Below are positions 43,609-52,930 of a stretch of DNA of 64,000 nucleotides, piece after piece. How positions within the stretch are numbered: the stretch's first letter is position 1; each line of letters starts with the position of its first letter. Location of the stretch: NCBI RefSeq assembly GCF_000740775.1, contig NZ_JFGS01000013.1:34048-98047 (forward strand). The letters are read 5' to 3'. Under the pieces are notes generated by a model. That model made no database searches and had not been told where the DNA came from. It saw nothing but the letters and a program-made list of their open reading frames with translations. Made by a program: the position numbers and the translations under genes. Origin of the DNA: Haematobacter missouriensis. GTDB lineage: Bacteria > Pseudomonadota > Alphaproteobacteria > Rhodobacterales > Rhodobacteraceae.

Positions 43609-44732
43609 ACGGGCAGGACGGTGATCGCGTCACCCGGATGCAGCTCTGAACCTGTGTCGGGCAGAATCGCGAGCCCGTCCGCGATGGCGGTAGCGGTAGG
43701 CAGGAGCGGCAGCGCCTGTGCCACGCCCCGCTCCAGCCGCACGAGCACGACCTCCGACCGACCGCAGCGGGGGAAGGCGGTGAAAGCGGCGGTTTCCGTG
43801 CGACGCTCGACCATTGGCAGGCTTGCCAGCCCGCGCAGCAAAGGCTCGCCGAACAGATGCCAGCAGGTGAAGGCAGCCACCGGCGTCCCCGGCAGCCCGA
43901 GCCAGAGAGCTGCGCCGATCCGTCCGATCATGACCGGCTTTCCGGGCTTGAGGGCTACGCCACGCACCGCGAACTGCCCACCCGCCCGACGGAATGCCGC
44001 CGCCATATGGTCGGCCTCTCCGACAGAAGACCCGCCCGTGGTGACGATCAGGTCGCATCCGGCCAGATCGGCGAGCGCGGCTGTGATGGAACCCGGGTCG
44101 TCCGGAAGGTCGCCGGCATCCTGCAGATCAACTTCAGTCCGGGCGAGTATGGACGCCAGGAACGGGCGATTTGCGTTCCAGACCTGCCCGGGCGCGAGAG
44201 GCGTGCCCGGAGGTGCGATTTCGTTTCCGGTGCAGAAGAATCCCACGCGGACCCGGCGCCGAAGGGAAAGCGTGTCCACGCCGACCATGGCCGCCGCGAG
44301 GGCGGTGGCGGGTGTGACGCGGGCCCCCGCGCTCAACACGGTGTCGCCCTGGCGAAGCTCCGATCCCGCACGGCGCACATTCTCCCACCTTTTGGGGAGG
44401 CGGCGACAGCGGATGCGGTCGGCTTGACGCTCCACCTCTTCCAGCATCACCACCCGGTCCGCTCCTGACGGAAGCGGGGCGCCGGTTCGAATGGGCATCG
44501 CATTCTCAACGATCATCCCTCCCGGCGCGTCACCGGCGAGCGCAAAACCATCCATCGCAGCTAGGTCGAAACGCGGCAGGTCCAGCGGGGAGAGAAGTGG
44601 TTCCGCCAGAATTCGGCCCTTGGCCGCAGCCAGCGGAATCCGCTCCACCCCGATCACCGGTTGGGCCAGCGCCCCTAAAGCCGCCTCTGCCACGGAGAGA
44701 GAAACCGGGCCGATGCACGCCGGCATCGTCAT
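43605..44732 (-). CDS. moeA: Molybdopterin molybdotransferase MoeA
   Basis: A 375-aa protein with MoeA signatures: LDLPRFDLAAMDGFAL, the TTGGSSVGEADH nucleotide motif and GLPGTPVAAFTCW. It inserts molybdate into adenylylated molybdopterin. The ATG overlaps the fdhD fusion stop by 4 nt, so it is the last gene of the formate dehydrogenase operon. Its tail overlaps the convergent davA stop by 4 nt. Confidence 0.93.
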   Translation of the reverse strand: MTMPACIGPVSLSVAEAALGALAQPVIGVERIPLAAAKGRILAEPLLSPLDLPRFDLAAMDGFALAGDAPGGMIVENAMPIRTGAPLPSGADRVVMLEEVERQADRIRCRRLPKRWENVRRAGSELRQGDTVLSAGARVTPATALAAAMVGVDTLSLRRRVRVGFFCTGNEIAPPGTPLAPGQVWNANRPFLASILARTEVDLQDAGDLPDDPGSITAALADLAGCDLIVTTGGSSVGEADHMAAAFRRAGGQFAVRGVALKPGKPVMIGRIGAALWLGLPGTPVAAFTCWHLFGEPLLRGLASLPMVERRTETAAFTAFPRCGRSEVVLVRLERGVAQALPLLPTATAIADGLAILPDTGSELHPGDAITVLPV

Positions 44733-46069
44733 CGGAGCGGAACCTGCAATGCGGGTTCGCTCACGCGCGCCGGATGGCTCCAGACATCGCATCCCGCCGC
44801 TCCGGCGAGAGTGATCAGCGTGATGCCGGACCGCTCCGCAAGGGCCACCGCTTCTGCGGTAGGGGCGGAGACGGCGATGAGCAGGGGCGTACCCAGCATT
44901 GCGCATTTCTGCACAAGGTCGATGGAGAGACGGCTAGTCATCACCACGCCACCAGAGGTCGGATCCATATTGGCGGTATTCAACGCTCCGCAGAGTTTGT
45001 CGAGCGCATTGTGGCGTCCGACATCCTCCCGCACCATGACGATCCCCCGCGCAGGTTGCCAGAAGGCAGCCGCATGGAGAGCACCGCTCTGCGCCCGGAG
45101 CCGCTGCTGCGCCCCGATCCCCGCCACCGCCGGGGCGATGTCTTCCGCCCTCACGGTCCACGGCGGGGTTGCGACGCGGGGCACGTCCCGCAGAACTTCC
45201 TCAAGGCTCTCGATCCCGCAAAGACCGCATCCCATCGGCCCGAAGCTTTGCCGCCGCCGGGCAACTTGCCTGGCTTCGGCCCCCGGGGCCAGCCAGATCT
45301 GAAGGTCGATCCCCCGGGGGGTCGCGACAGCCTCGATCCGCTCGAGTTCAGCAGGACGAGCGATGCCTTCGGTCAGGGAATAGCCCAGGGCGAAATCGTG
45401 CAGATCCTCCGGCGTTGCCATCATCACCGCCTGCGTGGACCCGTTATAGGAGAGGGCCACCGCCGTTTCCGCGGGTAGAACACGCTCTCCGTCACTGACC
45501 TGCTCAGCTCCGAACCTCAGGCGGCGGATGCTGCGCTGACTGGGAAAGGGTGGCGATAGGGCGGGTGGCGTTCTTGGCTCCGTCTCCCTGAGGATGAACG
45601 CTGCAATAGCGGCCGTGTCGTCCAGATCAAGCACGGGAACCGTGAGGCTACCTGCCGTCAGGCTATCGCTCGCCACGCCGCGGATCGTCGAATCGCCGGG
45701 CTGTATCAAAGGGCTTCCGGTCTCTGCCCGATGGCATTCGATCTTAGGATGCTTGTCACGCTTCCAACCCTCCACCAGCACGATGTCAACAGGTTGGAGG
45801 CGGGCAAGATGATCTGCAAGGGAGGGTTCCGGCGCTCCACGCAGCTCATGCATCAAGGCCCAGCGTTGCGAGGTGGAGAGCAACACCTCCTCCGCGCCCG
45901 CTGCCCGGTGGCGGTAGCTGTCCCGGCCCGGCTCATCGACATCGGCGTCGTGATGGGCGTGCTTCAGCGTCGAGACGCGGTAGCCAACGCGGGTGAGTTC
46001 AGTGACAAGCCGTTCCATCAACCCGGTCTTGCCGCTGTTCTTCCAGCCGGTGATGCCGAACACCCTCAT
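44729..46069 (-). CDS. MobB-FdhD fusion: MGD GTPase adaptor plus formate dehydrogenase sulfurtransferase
   Basis: A 446-aa two-domain protein. Residues 1-165 are MobB: Walker A GWKNSGKT (8-15), HAHHDADVDEPGRDSYRHRAAGA and DIVLVEGWK. Residues about 180-446 are FdhD: ALSYNGSTQAVMMATPEDL, the redox pair Cys281 and Cys284 (GCGLCG), REDVGRHNALDKLCG. MobB supports guanine dinucleotide attachment to the Mo cofactor; FdhD moves sulfur from IscS-type desulfurase to the cofactor before insertion into formate dehydrogenase. It overlaps mobA and moeA by 4 nt each. Confidence 0.92.
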   Translation of the reverse strand: MRVFGITGWKNSGKTGLMERLVTELTRVGYRVSTLKHAHHDADVDEPGRDSYRHRAAGAEEVLLSTSQRWALMHELRGAPEPSLADHLARLQPVDIVLVEGWKRDKHPKIECHRAETGSPLIQPGDSTIRGVASDSLTAGSLTVPVLDLDDTAAIAAFILRETEPRTPPALSPPFPSQRSIRRLRFGAEQVSDGERVLPAETAVALSYNGSTQAVMMATPEDLHDFALGYSLTEGIARPAELERIEAVATPRGIDLQIWLAPGAEARQVARRRQSFGPMGCGLCGIESLEEVLRDVPRVATPPWTVRAEDIAPAVAGIGAQQRLRAQSGALHAAAFWQPARGIVMVREDVGRHNALDKLCGALNTANMDPTSGGVVMTSRLSIDLVQKCAMLGTPLLIAVSAPTAEAVALAERSGITLITLAGAAGCDVWSHPARVSEPALQVPLR

Positions 46070-46680
46070 ACCCAGGACTCTGCGAGCCGGTGGCGGGCTT
46101 CATCCAGTTCTTCGGGCGTATTGACGTTGAAAAATGGATCGCCGTCGAACATGGCAAGCACCATCCCTGCGCGTTGTGCCGCATCACGAATACGGCGGGT
46201 ACCCTCCGTGATATCTCGGCGTAGGGCAGGGGCGAGCGCGGTGGACCACAGGCCGAAGGTGGGATGGGCAACGGGCCTCCCCTCATTTCCACTGGCCGCA
46301 AGGACCACGGCAGCGCGGGTTTCCTCTTGCCGCGCACGAAGGCGCGCAACCAGATCGGCTGGCAGGAAGGGCGTATCGCAGGCCGCTGTGACGATCCAGT
46401 CGGCCTCTGCGGCTGCCGCCCATTCCATCCCGGCCATTATGCCCGCAAGCGGTCCCGGATGATCGGAAATGGTGTCGGCGAGAACCGGCAGGTCAACATC
46501 GAAACGCTTGACGTCTCCGTTGGCATTCAACGCCAATGGAAACGCCTGCGCGCTCATGCGTGTGATCACATATGAAAGGAGCGTTCCGCTGCCGAGACGT
46601 CTAAGCGCCTTGTCGCCTCCGCCCATGCGTCGCGACAGGCCCCCAGCGAGGATCACCGCAGGCAGCTGCTTGTCGACCAT
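46066..46680 (-). CDS. mobA: Molybdenum cofactor guanylyltransferase MobA
   Basis: A 204-aa nucleotidyltransferase with the N-terminal signature LAGGLSRRMGGGDKAL and TAACDTPFLPADLV carrying the metal-binding Asp. It transfers GMP from GTP to molybdenum cofactor, forming the guanine dinucleotide needed by formate dehydrogenase. Its ATG abuts the fdsD stop and its stop overlaps the MobB-FdhD start, so all are coupled. Confidence 0.94.
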   Translation of the reverse strand: MVDKQLPAVILAGGLSRRMGGGDKALRRLGSGTLLSYVITRMSAQAFPLALNANGDVKRFDVDLPVLADTISDHPGPLAGIMAGMEWAAAAEADWIVTAACDTPFLPADLVARLRARQEETRAAVVLAASGNEGRPVAHPTFGLWSTALAPALRRDITEGTRRIRDAAQRAGMVLAMFDGDPFFNVNTPEELDEARHRLAESWV

Positions 46681-46917
46681 TCAGAGCCGCTCGGCCGCAG
46701 GCCTGCGGATCGCCGGCAGCGCTTCCCGGACGAGGGCGCGCAACGCGTCACCCTCGGATTCCGTGGCAAGGAATAAGAGTCGCGATCGCATACGCGGATC
46801 CCAATAGTCGTTGATATGTGAAGCCAATCCGGAGGCGGCTTCTCCCGGCGGCTTGGTTTCCATGAAAAGCGCGATCTGGTTCGCCATGCGGACCAGCCGT
46901 TCGTCCGTATTGCTCAT
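46681..46917 (-). CDS. fdsD: Formate dehydrogenase delta subunit FdsD
   Basis: A 78-aa protein (NTDERLVRMANQIALFMETK, ASHINDYWDPRMRSRLL), the usual FdsD pattern and length. FdsD supports maturation and stability of NAD-dependent formate dehydrogenase in known systems such as Rhodobacter capsulatus. GAGGGG lies just before ATG 46917; a GTG directly upstream is also in frame. It sits 10 nt after fdsA. Confidence 0.9.
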   Translation of the reverse strand: MSNTDERLVRMANQIALFMETKPPGEAASGLASHINDYWDPRMRSRLLFLATESEGDALRALVREALPAIRRPAAERL

Positions 46918-46927
46918 CACCCCTCAC

Positions 46928-49819
46928 TCACTCCGCTGCTGGCAGAACGCGCCGTGAGCGTTCCGCCAGAGCGGCATATTCCTCCTGCCAAGTGCTCGGC
47001 CCATTGGAGGGCGCCACCTGCACAGCGGTCACCTTGTATTCCGGGCAGTTGGTCGCCCAGTCGGAATAGTCGGTCGTGATCACGTTAGCCTGAGTTTCGG
47101 GATGGTGGAAGGTGGTATAGACCACGCCGGGGCTTACCCGATCCGTCAGTTCGGCCCGGAGTGCTGTCTCTCCGGCGCGGGATGCGAGCCGGACCCAGTC
47201 GCCCTGTCGTATGCCACGCACCTCCGCATCATGCGGATGGATCTCCAGCACATCCTCCGCGTGCCAGGCGGTGTTGGCTGTCCTCCGGGTCTGTGCACCG
47301 ACGTTATACTGGCTCAGGATCCGCCCAGTGGTCAGGAGCAGTGGGAAACGTGGCCCGGTCCGTTCATCCGTGGCCACATATTCCGTACGGATCAGCTTGC
47401 CTTTACCGCGTACGAAATGGTCCACATGCATGATCGGCGTGCCTTCCGGAGCCTCGTCGTTGCAGGGCCACTGCACCGACCCCATCCAGTCCAGGCGGTC
47501 GTAGCTGACGCCGGTGAAGGTGGGTGTGGTGCGGGCGATTTCCGCCATGATCTGAGAAGGATGGGTGTAGCGCCAGTCCGCCCCCATGGCATTTGCCAGC
47601 ATCTGGGTGACTTCCCAATCCGCATAGGTCGCCTTCGGGGCCATCACCTTACGCACGCGGTTGATCCGGCGTTCCGCGTTGGTGAAGGTGCCGTCCTTTT
47701 CAAGGAAGGAGGAACCCGGCAGAAAGACATGCGCGTAGTGCGCCGTCTCGTTCAGGAACAGATCGTGGACGATGACGCATTCCATCGCCGCCAGCCCGGC
47801 AGAGACGTGTTTCGTGTCCGGGTCCGACTGCAGGATGTCCTCACCCTGACAATAAAGCCCCTTGAAACCGCCCTCAACGGCGGCGTCGAGCATGTTCGGG
47901 ATGCGCAGACCCGGCTCCGGGTCGATGGTCACACCCCATTCCGTCTCATAGATCGCTCGCGCGTCGGCGTTCTTCACATGGCGGTAGCCCGGCAGCTCAT
48001 GCGGGAAGGAACCCATGTCGCAGGAGCCCTGCACGTTGTTCTGTCCGCGGAGCGGGTTCACGCCTACGCCCTTACGGCCGATGTTTCCAGTCAGCATGGC
48101 GAGGTTCGCTATGCCGATGACGGTGGTGGAGCCCTGGCTGTGCTCCGTCACGCCCAGTCCGTAATAGATCGCCGCATTCCCGCCAGTGGCATAGAGTCGG
48201 GCCGCCGCGCGCAGTTCCGCCGCCGGAACGCCGGTCAGCGCCTCGGTCGCCTCGGGACTGTGGCGCGGGTCGGAGACGAATTCGGCGTAATCCTCGTACT
48301 CGTCCCAGTCGCAGCGCTCACGGACGAAGGTCTCGTTAACCAGCCCTTCGGTCACGATGACATGAGCGATGGCTGTGACGACGGCCACGTTGGTCCCGGG
48401 CCGGAGAGGAAGGTGGTGGTCCGCCTTTACATGCGGGCCTTCCACCATCTCTGTCCGGCGCGGGTCGATCACGATGAGTTTCGCGCCCTGCCGCAGCCGC
48501 TTCCGCATCCGGCTGGCGAACACGGGATGGCCGGAAACCGGATTGGCGCCGATCACCATGATGACGTCCGCAGCCTCGACCGAGTCGAAATCCTGCGTTC
48601 CCGCAGAGGTGCCAAAGGTCTGGCCGAGGCCGTAGCCAGTAGGCGAATGGCAGACGCGGGCGCAGGTATCGGTGTTGTTGTTGCCGAAAACGGCGCGGGT
48701 CAGCTTCTGCACGAGGTAGGTTTCCTCGTTCGTGCAGCGGGAAGAGGTGATGACGCCGACGGAATTCCGGCCGTAGCGCTGCTGTATGCCCTTCAGCCGA
48801 TCCGCCGCAAAGGTCAGAGCTTCTTCCCACGACACTTCGCGCCAAGGATCGTTGATGGTTTCGCGGATCATGGGCGACAGGACTCGGTCAGGGTGCATGG
48901 CGTAGCCCCAGGCGAACCGGCCCTTCACGCAGGAATGGCCGTGGTTCGCCTTGCCCTCCTTCCAGGGTACCATGCGGACAAGCTCGTCGCCCCGCATCTC
49001 CGCCTTGAACTGACAGCCGACACCGCAATAGGCGCAGGTGGTCACGATGGAGCGGTCAGGCGTGCCGATTTCGATGACGGATTTCTCCTGCAGCGTCGCC
49101 GTGGGGCAGGCCTGCACACAGGCGCCGCAAGACACGCAATCGGAGGTCAGGAAACTGTCGCCCGCGGCGCCCGCCGCCACACGACTGTCAAATCCCCGTC
49201 CCGTGATGGTCAGCGCGAAGGTGCCCTGCACTTCCTCGCAGGCGCGCACGCAACGGTTGCAGACGATGCACTTCGCGGGATCATAGGTGAAATACGGGTT
49301 CGATTCGTCCTTGGGGAGCCATTGCGGATTGGCCTCGCCGGATGTGTTGCGGGCAAAATGCGTGGCCATGCCGCCCGCGGGCGCGGTATAGCGCACCTCG
49401 CGCAGGCCGACTGCACCGGCCATGTCCTGCAGCTCGCAATCTCCGTTCGCAGCGCAGGTCAGGCAATCCAGCGGATGGTCGGAGATGTAAAGCTCCATCA
49501 CCCCGCGCCGCAGGTCCTTCAGGCGTCCGGTCTGGGTCTTGACCTTGATGCCCGGTGCCACCGGCGTGGTGCAGGAGGCAGGCGTTCCGTTGCGCCCTTC
49601 GATCTCCACCAGACACAGACGGCAGGAGCCAAAGGCCTCCAGATTGTCGGAGGCGCACAGTTTGGGCACGGTGATGCCGATTTCGGCGGCCGCCCGCATG
49701 ATCGAGGTGCCCTCCGGTACAGTCACTTCAAACCCGTCGATGGTCAGGCTGACCATCGTCTTTGACTTTGACCGGGGCGTGCCAAAATCGCGATCGTCGG
49801 GGATGATGAAATCCTTCAT
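46928..49819 (-). CDS. fdsA: NAD-dependent formate dehydrogenase alpha (Mo-bisMGD) subunit FdsA
   Basis: A 963-aa protein with an N-terminal 2Fe-2S domain (CASDNLEAFGSCRLCLVEI), a His-Cys and 4Fe-4S ferredoxin region, a further 4Fe-4S motif (CAYCGVGCQF) and the catalytic Mo domain. The Mo ligand is Cys390 in ARVCHSPTGYG, so this is a cysteine, not selenocysteine, enzyme. It oxidises formate to CO2. ATG 49819 has GGAG upstream and matches the R. capsulatus length. It lies 85 bp after fdsB. Confidence 0.95.
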   Translation of the reverse strand: MKDFIIPDDRDFGTPRSKSKTMVSLTIDGFEVTVPEGTSIMRAAAEIGITVPKLCASDNLEAFGSCRLCLVEIEGRNGTPASCTTPVAPGIKVKTQTGRLKDLRRGVMELYISDHPLDCLTCAANGDCELQDMAGAVGLREVRYTAPAGGMATHFARNTSGEANPQWLPKDESNPYFTYDPAKCIVCNRCVRACEEVQGTFALTITGRGFDSRVAAGAAGDSFLTSDCVSCGACVQACPTATLQEKSVIEIGTPDRSIVTTCAYCGVGCQFKAEMRGDELVRMVPWKEGKANHGHSCVKGRFAWGYAMHPDRVLSPMIRETINDPWREVSWEEALTFAADRLKGIQQRYGRNSVGVITSSRCTNEETYLVQKLTRAVFGNNNTDTCARVCHSPTGYGLGQTFGTSAGTQDFDSVEAADVIMVIGANPVSGHPVFASRMRKRLRQGAKLIVIDPRRTEMVEGPHVKADHHLPLRPGTNVAVVTAIAHVIVTEGLVNETFVRERCDWDEYEDYAEFVSDPRHSPEATEALTGVPAAELRAAARLYATGGNAAIYYGLGVTEHSQGSTTVIGIANLAMLTGNIGRKGVGVNPLRGQNNVQGSCDMGSFPHELPGYRHVKNADARAIYETEWGVTIDPEPGLRIPNMLDAAVEGGFKGLYCQGEDILQSDPDTKHVSAGLAAMECVIVHDLFLNETAHYAHVFLPGSSFLEKDGTFTNAERRINRVRKVMAPKATYADWEVTQMLANAMGADWRYTHPSQIMAEIARTTPTFTGVSYDRLDWMGSVQWPCNDEAPEGTPIMHVDHFVRGKGKLIRTEYVATDERTGPRFPLLLTTGRILSQYNVGAQTRRTANTAWHAEDVLEIHPHDAEVRGIRQGDWVRLASRAGETALRAELTDRVSPGVVYTTFHHPETQANVITTDYSDWATNCPEYKVTAVQVAPSNGPSTWQEEYAALAERSRRVLPAAE

Positions 49820-49904
49820 GACCTGTCTCCGATGCGGCAGTTGCGAATGGGGAGGCGCACAGGAACAGGCGCCACGAGGCCGAGCCATCGCGCGATGAGG
49901 GCAA

Positions 49905-51431
49905 TCATTCCGCAGCCTCCTTCTGAAGTGCGAAGTCATCGGGAAAATGGGTGACTGCGGACATGACGGGATACGGCGTGAAGCCACCGAGCGCGCAGAG
50001 CGAACCCGCCTTCATGGTATCGCAGAGTGATGCCAACACCGGCATGGCCGCCGCATCACCTGCGGCGATGCGGTCCAGCGTCTCCATGCCCCGAACCGCT
50101 CCGATGCGGCAGGGTGTGCATTTGCCACAGGATTCGATGGCGCAGAACTCCATAGCGAAGCGGGCGAGCTTCAGCATGTCAGCACTGTCATCGAATACAG
50201 TCAGCCCCGCGTGGCCAATTAGGCCACCCGCCGCCGTGAATTCTTCGTAGCCGAATGGGGTATCGAAAAGATCGCGCGGAAAATAGGCGCCGAGAGGTCC
50301 GCCGATCTGAACGGCCTTCACCGGCCTGCCGGTGCGGGTCCCTCCGCCGATATCCTCAACGATTTCGCCCAGCGTAAGGCCGAAGGCCGTCTCGAACAGC
50401 CCTCCATGCCGCACATTTCCGGCGATCTGGAGGGGCATGGTACCGTGCGAACGTCCGATGCCGAAGTTCCGGTAAAACGCCGCCCCGCGATCCATGATGA
50501 TAGGCACGGAGGCAAGCGATATAACGTTGTTGACTACTGTCGGTCGGCCAAGAAAACCCTCAAGTGCCGGGAGCGGCGGCTTTGCACGCACGGTCCCACG
50601 CTTCCCCTCCAGACTGTTCAGGAGCGAGGTTTCCTCGCCGCAGACATAGGCGCCTGCACCCGTGCGAACCTCCATGTCGAAGGCATAACCCGATCCCAGC
50701 ACATTCGGACCAAGCAGGCCCTCGGCCCGCGCGATGCGGATGGCGGCTTCCATCATCTCTATTGCATCGGGATATTCGGAGCGGGTGTACAGATATCCGC
50801 GCGTTGCACCCACGGCGATGCCCGCAATGGCCATGCCTTCGATCAGGCAGAAGGGATCGCCCTCCATGAGCATCCGGTCCGCGAATGTGGCGCTATCTCC
50901 CTCATCGGCGTTGCAGACGATGTACTTCCGGGGGCCGGGTGCATCATGAACGGTCTTCCACTTAATGCCGGTGGGAAAGCCTGCACCGCCGCGACCCCGA
51001 AGGCCGGAGTCCGTCACTTCCTTCACTACCTCCGCCGGCGTCATGGAGAGGGCACGTTTCAACCCCTTCAGACCATGATGAAGTTCGTACTCCTTGAGAG
51101 CCAGCGGGTCGATGACGCCGACACGCGCGAATGTCAGCCGCGTCTGGCGCACCATCCACGGCAGCTCCTCCGTCAGGCCAAGTGCCTTCGGATGGGTTTC
51201 CGGCGCATCAAACAGCCGGGCGACATCGTCGGGCTCCATGGGGCCGAAGGCCATGCGGCCAAGGTCGGTGACAACCTCCACCAGCGGCTCAAGCCAAACC
51301 ATTCCGCGCGATCCGTTGCGGATCAGATCAACCTGCAACCCGCGCCGCGCCGCTTCTGCGAGGACAGCAGCGGCCACCTTGTCCGCACCAAGTGCCTTCG
51401 CCGCGGCATCTCTCGGGACATAAATCCTCAT
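49905..51431 (-). CDS. fdsB: Formate dehydrogenase beta (FMN/NAD-binding) subunit FdsB
   Basis: A 508-aa protein: an N-terminal thioredoxin-like 2Fe-2S-type region, then NuoF-like domains with SGLRGRGGAGFPTGIKW (FMN/NAD site), GAYVCGEETSLLNSLEG and the C-terminal 4Fe-4S motif ESCGKCTPCRIG. It takes electrons from FdsA and reduces NAD+. Its start overlaps fdsG by 4 nt. Confidence 0.95.
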   Translation of the reverse strand: MRIYVPRDAAAKALGADKVAAAVLAEAARRGLQVDLIRNGSRGMVWLEPLVEVVTDLGRMAFGPMEPDDVARLFDAPETHPKALGLTEELPWMVRQTRLTFARVGVIDPLALKEYELHHGLKGLKRALSMTPAEVVKEVTDSGLRGRGGAGFPTGIKWKTVHDAPGPRKYIVCNADEGDSATFADRMLMEGDPFCLIEGMAIAGIAVGATRGYLYTRSEYPDAIEMMEAAIRIARAEGLLGPNVLGSGYAFDMEVRTGAGAYVCGEETSLLNSLEGKRGTVRAKPPLPALEGFLGRPTVVNNVISLASVPIIMDRGAAFYRNFGIGRSHGTMPLQIAGNVRHGGLFETAFGLTLGEIVEDIGGGTRTGRPVKAVQIGGPLGAYFPRDLFDTPFGYEEFTAAGGLIGHAGLTVFDDSADMLKLARFAMEFCAIESCGKCTPCRIGAVRGMETLDRIAAGDAAAMPVLASLCDTMKAGSLCALGGFTPYPVMSAVTHFPDDFALQKEAAE

Positions 51432-51916
51432 GCCCGTGCCTCCGCGATGATGCCATCCAGCAGCGACTCATCGGCCCGCCCGACAAGCCGCCCGTCGATT
51501 TGCGCGGACGGGCCGCAGGCGCACAGGCCGAGGCAGAACACCGGCTCCAATGTTACGGCGCCGTCCGGCGTGGTGCCGTGCCAGTCGATTCCGAGCGCAC
51601 GGCGAACATGGTCCCCCAAAGCATCCGCCCCCACCGCCTGACAAGCTTCCGCACGGCACAGCCGCAGGACGTGCCGCCCGGCAGGCGCCTTGCGGAAGTC
51701 GTGATAGAAACTGACAACGCCATGAACCTCAGCACGACTGAGATTGAGCGCTGCCGCCATTAGCGGCACAGCACCCTCGGGAACAAAGCCGAAGGTTTCC
51801 TGAACCTCGTGCAGAAGCGGCAACAACGGGCCTTCCCGCCCAATGTGATTTGCGATGATCGCGGCCATCTGGGCTTCCAGATCGGCAATGGGCACGGCTG
51901 GCTTGAATGCTTGCAT
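51428..51916 (-). CDS. fdsG: Formate dehydrogenase gamma (2Fe-2S) subunit FdsG
   Basis: A 162-aa NuoE-like protein with a thioredoxin-fold 2Fe-2S site formed by LCRAEACQ and VFCLGLCACGPS. It is an electron-transfer subunit of the FdsABG complex. ATG 51916 has GGAGGAG at 4 nt. It is the first enzyme gene of the operon, 66 bp after the LysR gene. Confidence 0.94.
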   Translation of the reverse strand: MQAFKPAVPIADLEAQMAAIIANHIGREGPLLPLLHEVQETFGFVPEGAVPLMAAALNLSRAEVHGVVSFYHDFRKAPAGRHVLRLCRAEACQAVGADALGDHVRRALGIDWHGTTPDGAVTLEPVFCLGLCACGPSAQIDGRLVGRADESLLDGIIAEARA

Positions 51917-51982
51917 CGGCTCCTCCCTCGATGACCATTTTAGGCATCGTGGCGGACCGATCAATTCCGACTTTCCGTGGAG

Positions 51983-52882
51983 CTATAGGAGTTTTCTATC
52001 AACCAGCGTTCTCGCTTCCGTAAGAAGCGCGTTCACCGTCGGGCTATGTGGATCCCGTCGCGCCACAATCAGACCCACCATCCGTCCCGGATTGCCCGCC
52101 CGGGACCGGCGGATGGGAATAGCGACAACAAGCCCGCGCCCGGTCCCAAGGCTCTCCGCGATCAGCACCGGCATGACGGAGGCCCAACGACCCGTGGCGA
52201 CGTGGCTTGCCAGAACGATGGTGGAATTCGACTCGACGATCGGGCGGGCCGGTGTGCCTGCTGCTTCCAGCAGACGGTCAATGATCCGGCGGTTCTGCAT
52301 GTCGGTGGTCAGCAGGCAGAGGGGCAGGCGGCCCACCTCCGCCCAGCTTACGCTGTCCCGGCCCGCTTCCTCGGCATCGGCGGCCACGAGCAGACAGTAA
52401 TCCTCTTCATAAAGCGGGATTTCGAGGTGCCGTTTGCTGTCGCCGGTGTAGTTGATGCCGGCATCCAGTTCGAGCCGGTCGATCTCCTCCATGATCTCTG
52501 TCGCGGCGCGCGAGAGAATGCGGAACGTCACTTCCGGGTGACGCTCGCTATAGGGTGCGATCAGCCGGTGAACCATGGGCAGCGCGGTGGGGATGACCCC
52601 GATCCGCAACTCGCCTGACAAACCGATCCGGGCCGCGCGCATCTCCTCGCGCATGGCCCGGACGTCCCCGACGATAACGAGTGCGCGTGCATAGACGCGC
52701 TCCCCCTCCGGCGTCAGCGCCTCGAATCGGGCGCCACGACGCACCAGCTGCACGCCAAGGATATCCTCCAACTGCCGGATGGCGGAGGAGAGCGTCGGTT
52801 GTGTTACGCCCACGGCCTCCGCCGCGCGACCGAAGTGTCGCTCGTTTGCCAGAGCGATGAACATCTCGAGTTTGTCGATCAT
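51983..52882 (-). CDS. LysR-family regulator of the formate dehydrogenase operon (FdsR-like)
   Basis: A 299-aa LysR protein with an N-terminal winged helix (LEMFIALANERHFGRAAEAVGVTQPTLSSAIRQLEDILG region) and an effector domain. It lies directly upstream of fdsG on the same strand, the position of known formate dehydrogenase regulators. AGGAGGAA precedes its ATG. The inverted repeat ATAG-N7-CTAT at 51985-51999 is at the end of its coding region, about 70 bp before fdsG, and could be a binding site. Confidence 0.85.
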   Translation of the reverse strand: MIDKLEMFIALANERHFGRAAEAVGVTQPTLSSAIRQLEDILGVQLVRRGARFEALTPEGERVYARALVIVGDVRAMREEMRAARIGLSGELRIGVIPTALPMVHRLIAPYSERHPEVTFRILSRAATEIMEEIDRLELDAGINYTGDSKRHLEIPLYEEDYCLLVAADAEEAGRDSVSWAEVGRLPLCLLTTDMQNRRIIDRLLEAAGTPARPIVESNSTIVLASHVATGRWASVMPVLIAESLGTGRGLVVAIPIRRSRAGNPGRMVGLIVARRDPHSPTVNALLTEARTLVDRKLL

Positions 52883-52930
52883 GGCGCTTCCTCCTGTGCC
52901 CTGTCATTCAGGCCGTGATCGGAACATCTG

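Noticed and set aside
48640..48660. Selenocysteine in FdsA
   Set aside because: The Mo ligand codon is TGC (Cys390), not TGA, so no recoding is needed.
47102..49765. Very long plus-strand frame opposite fdsA
   Set aside because: It is the antisense shadow of fdsA in GC-rich DNA; the fdsA frame has all expected domains.
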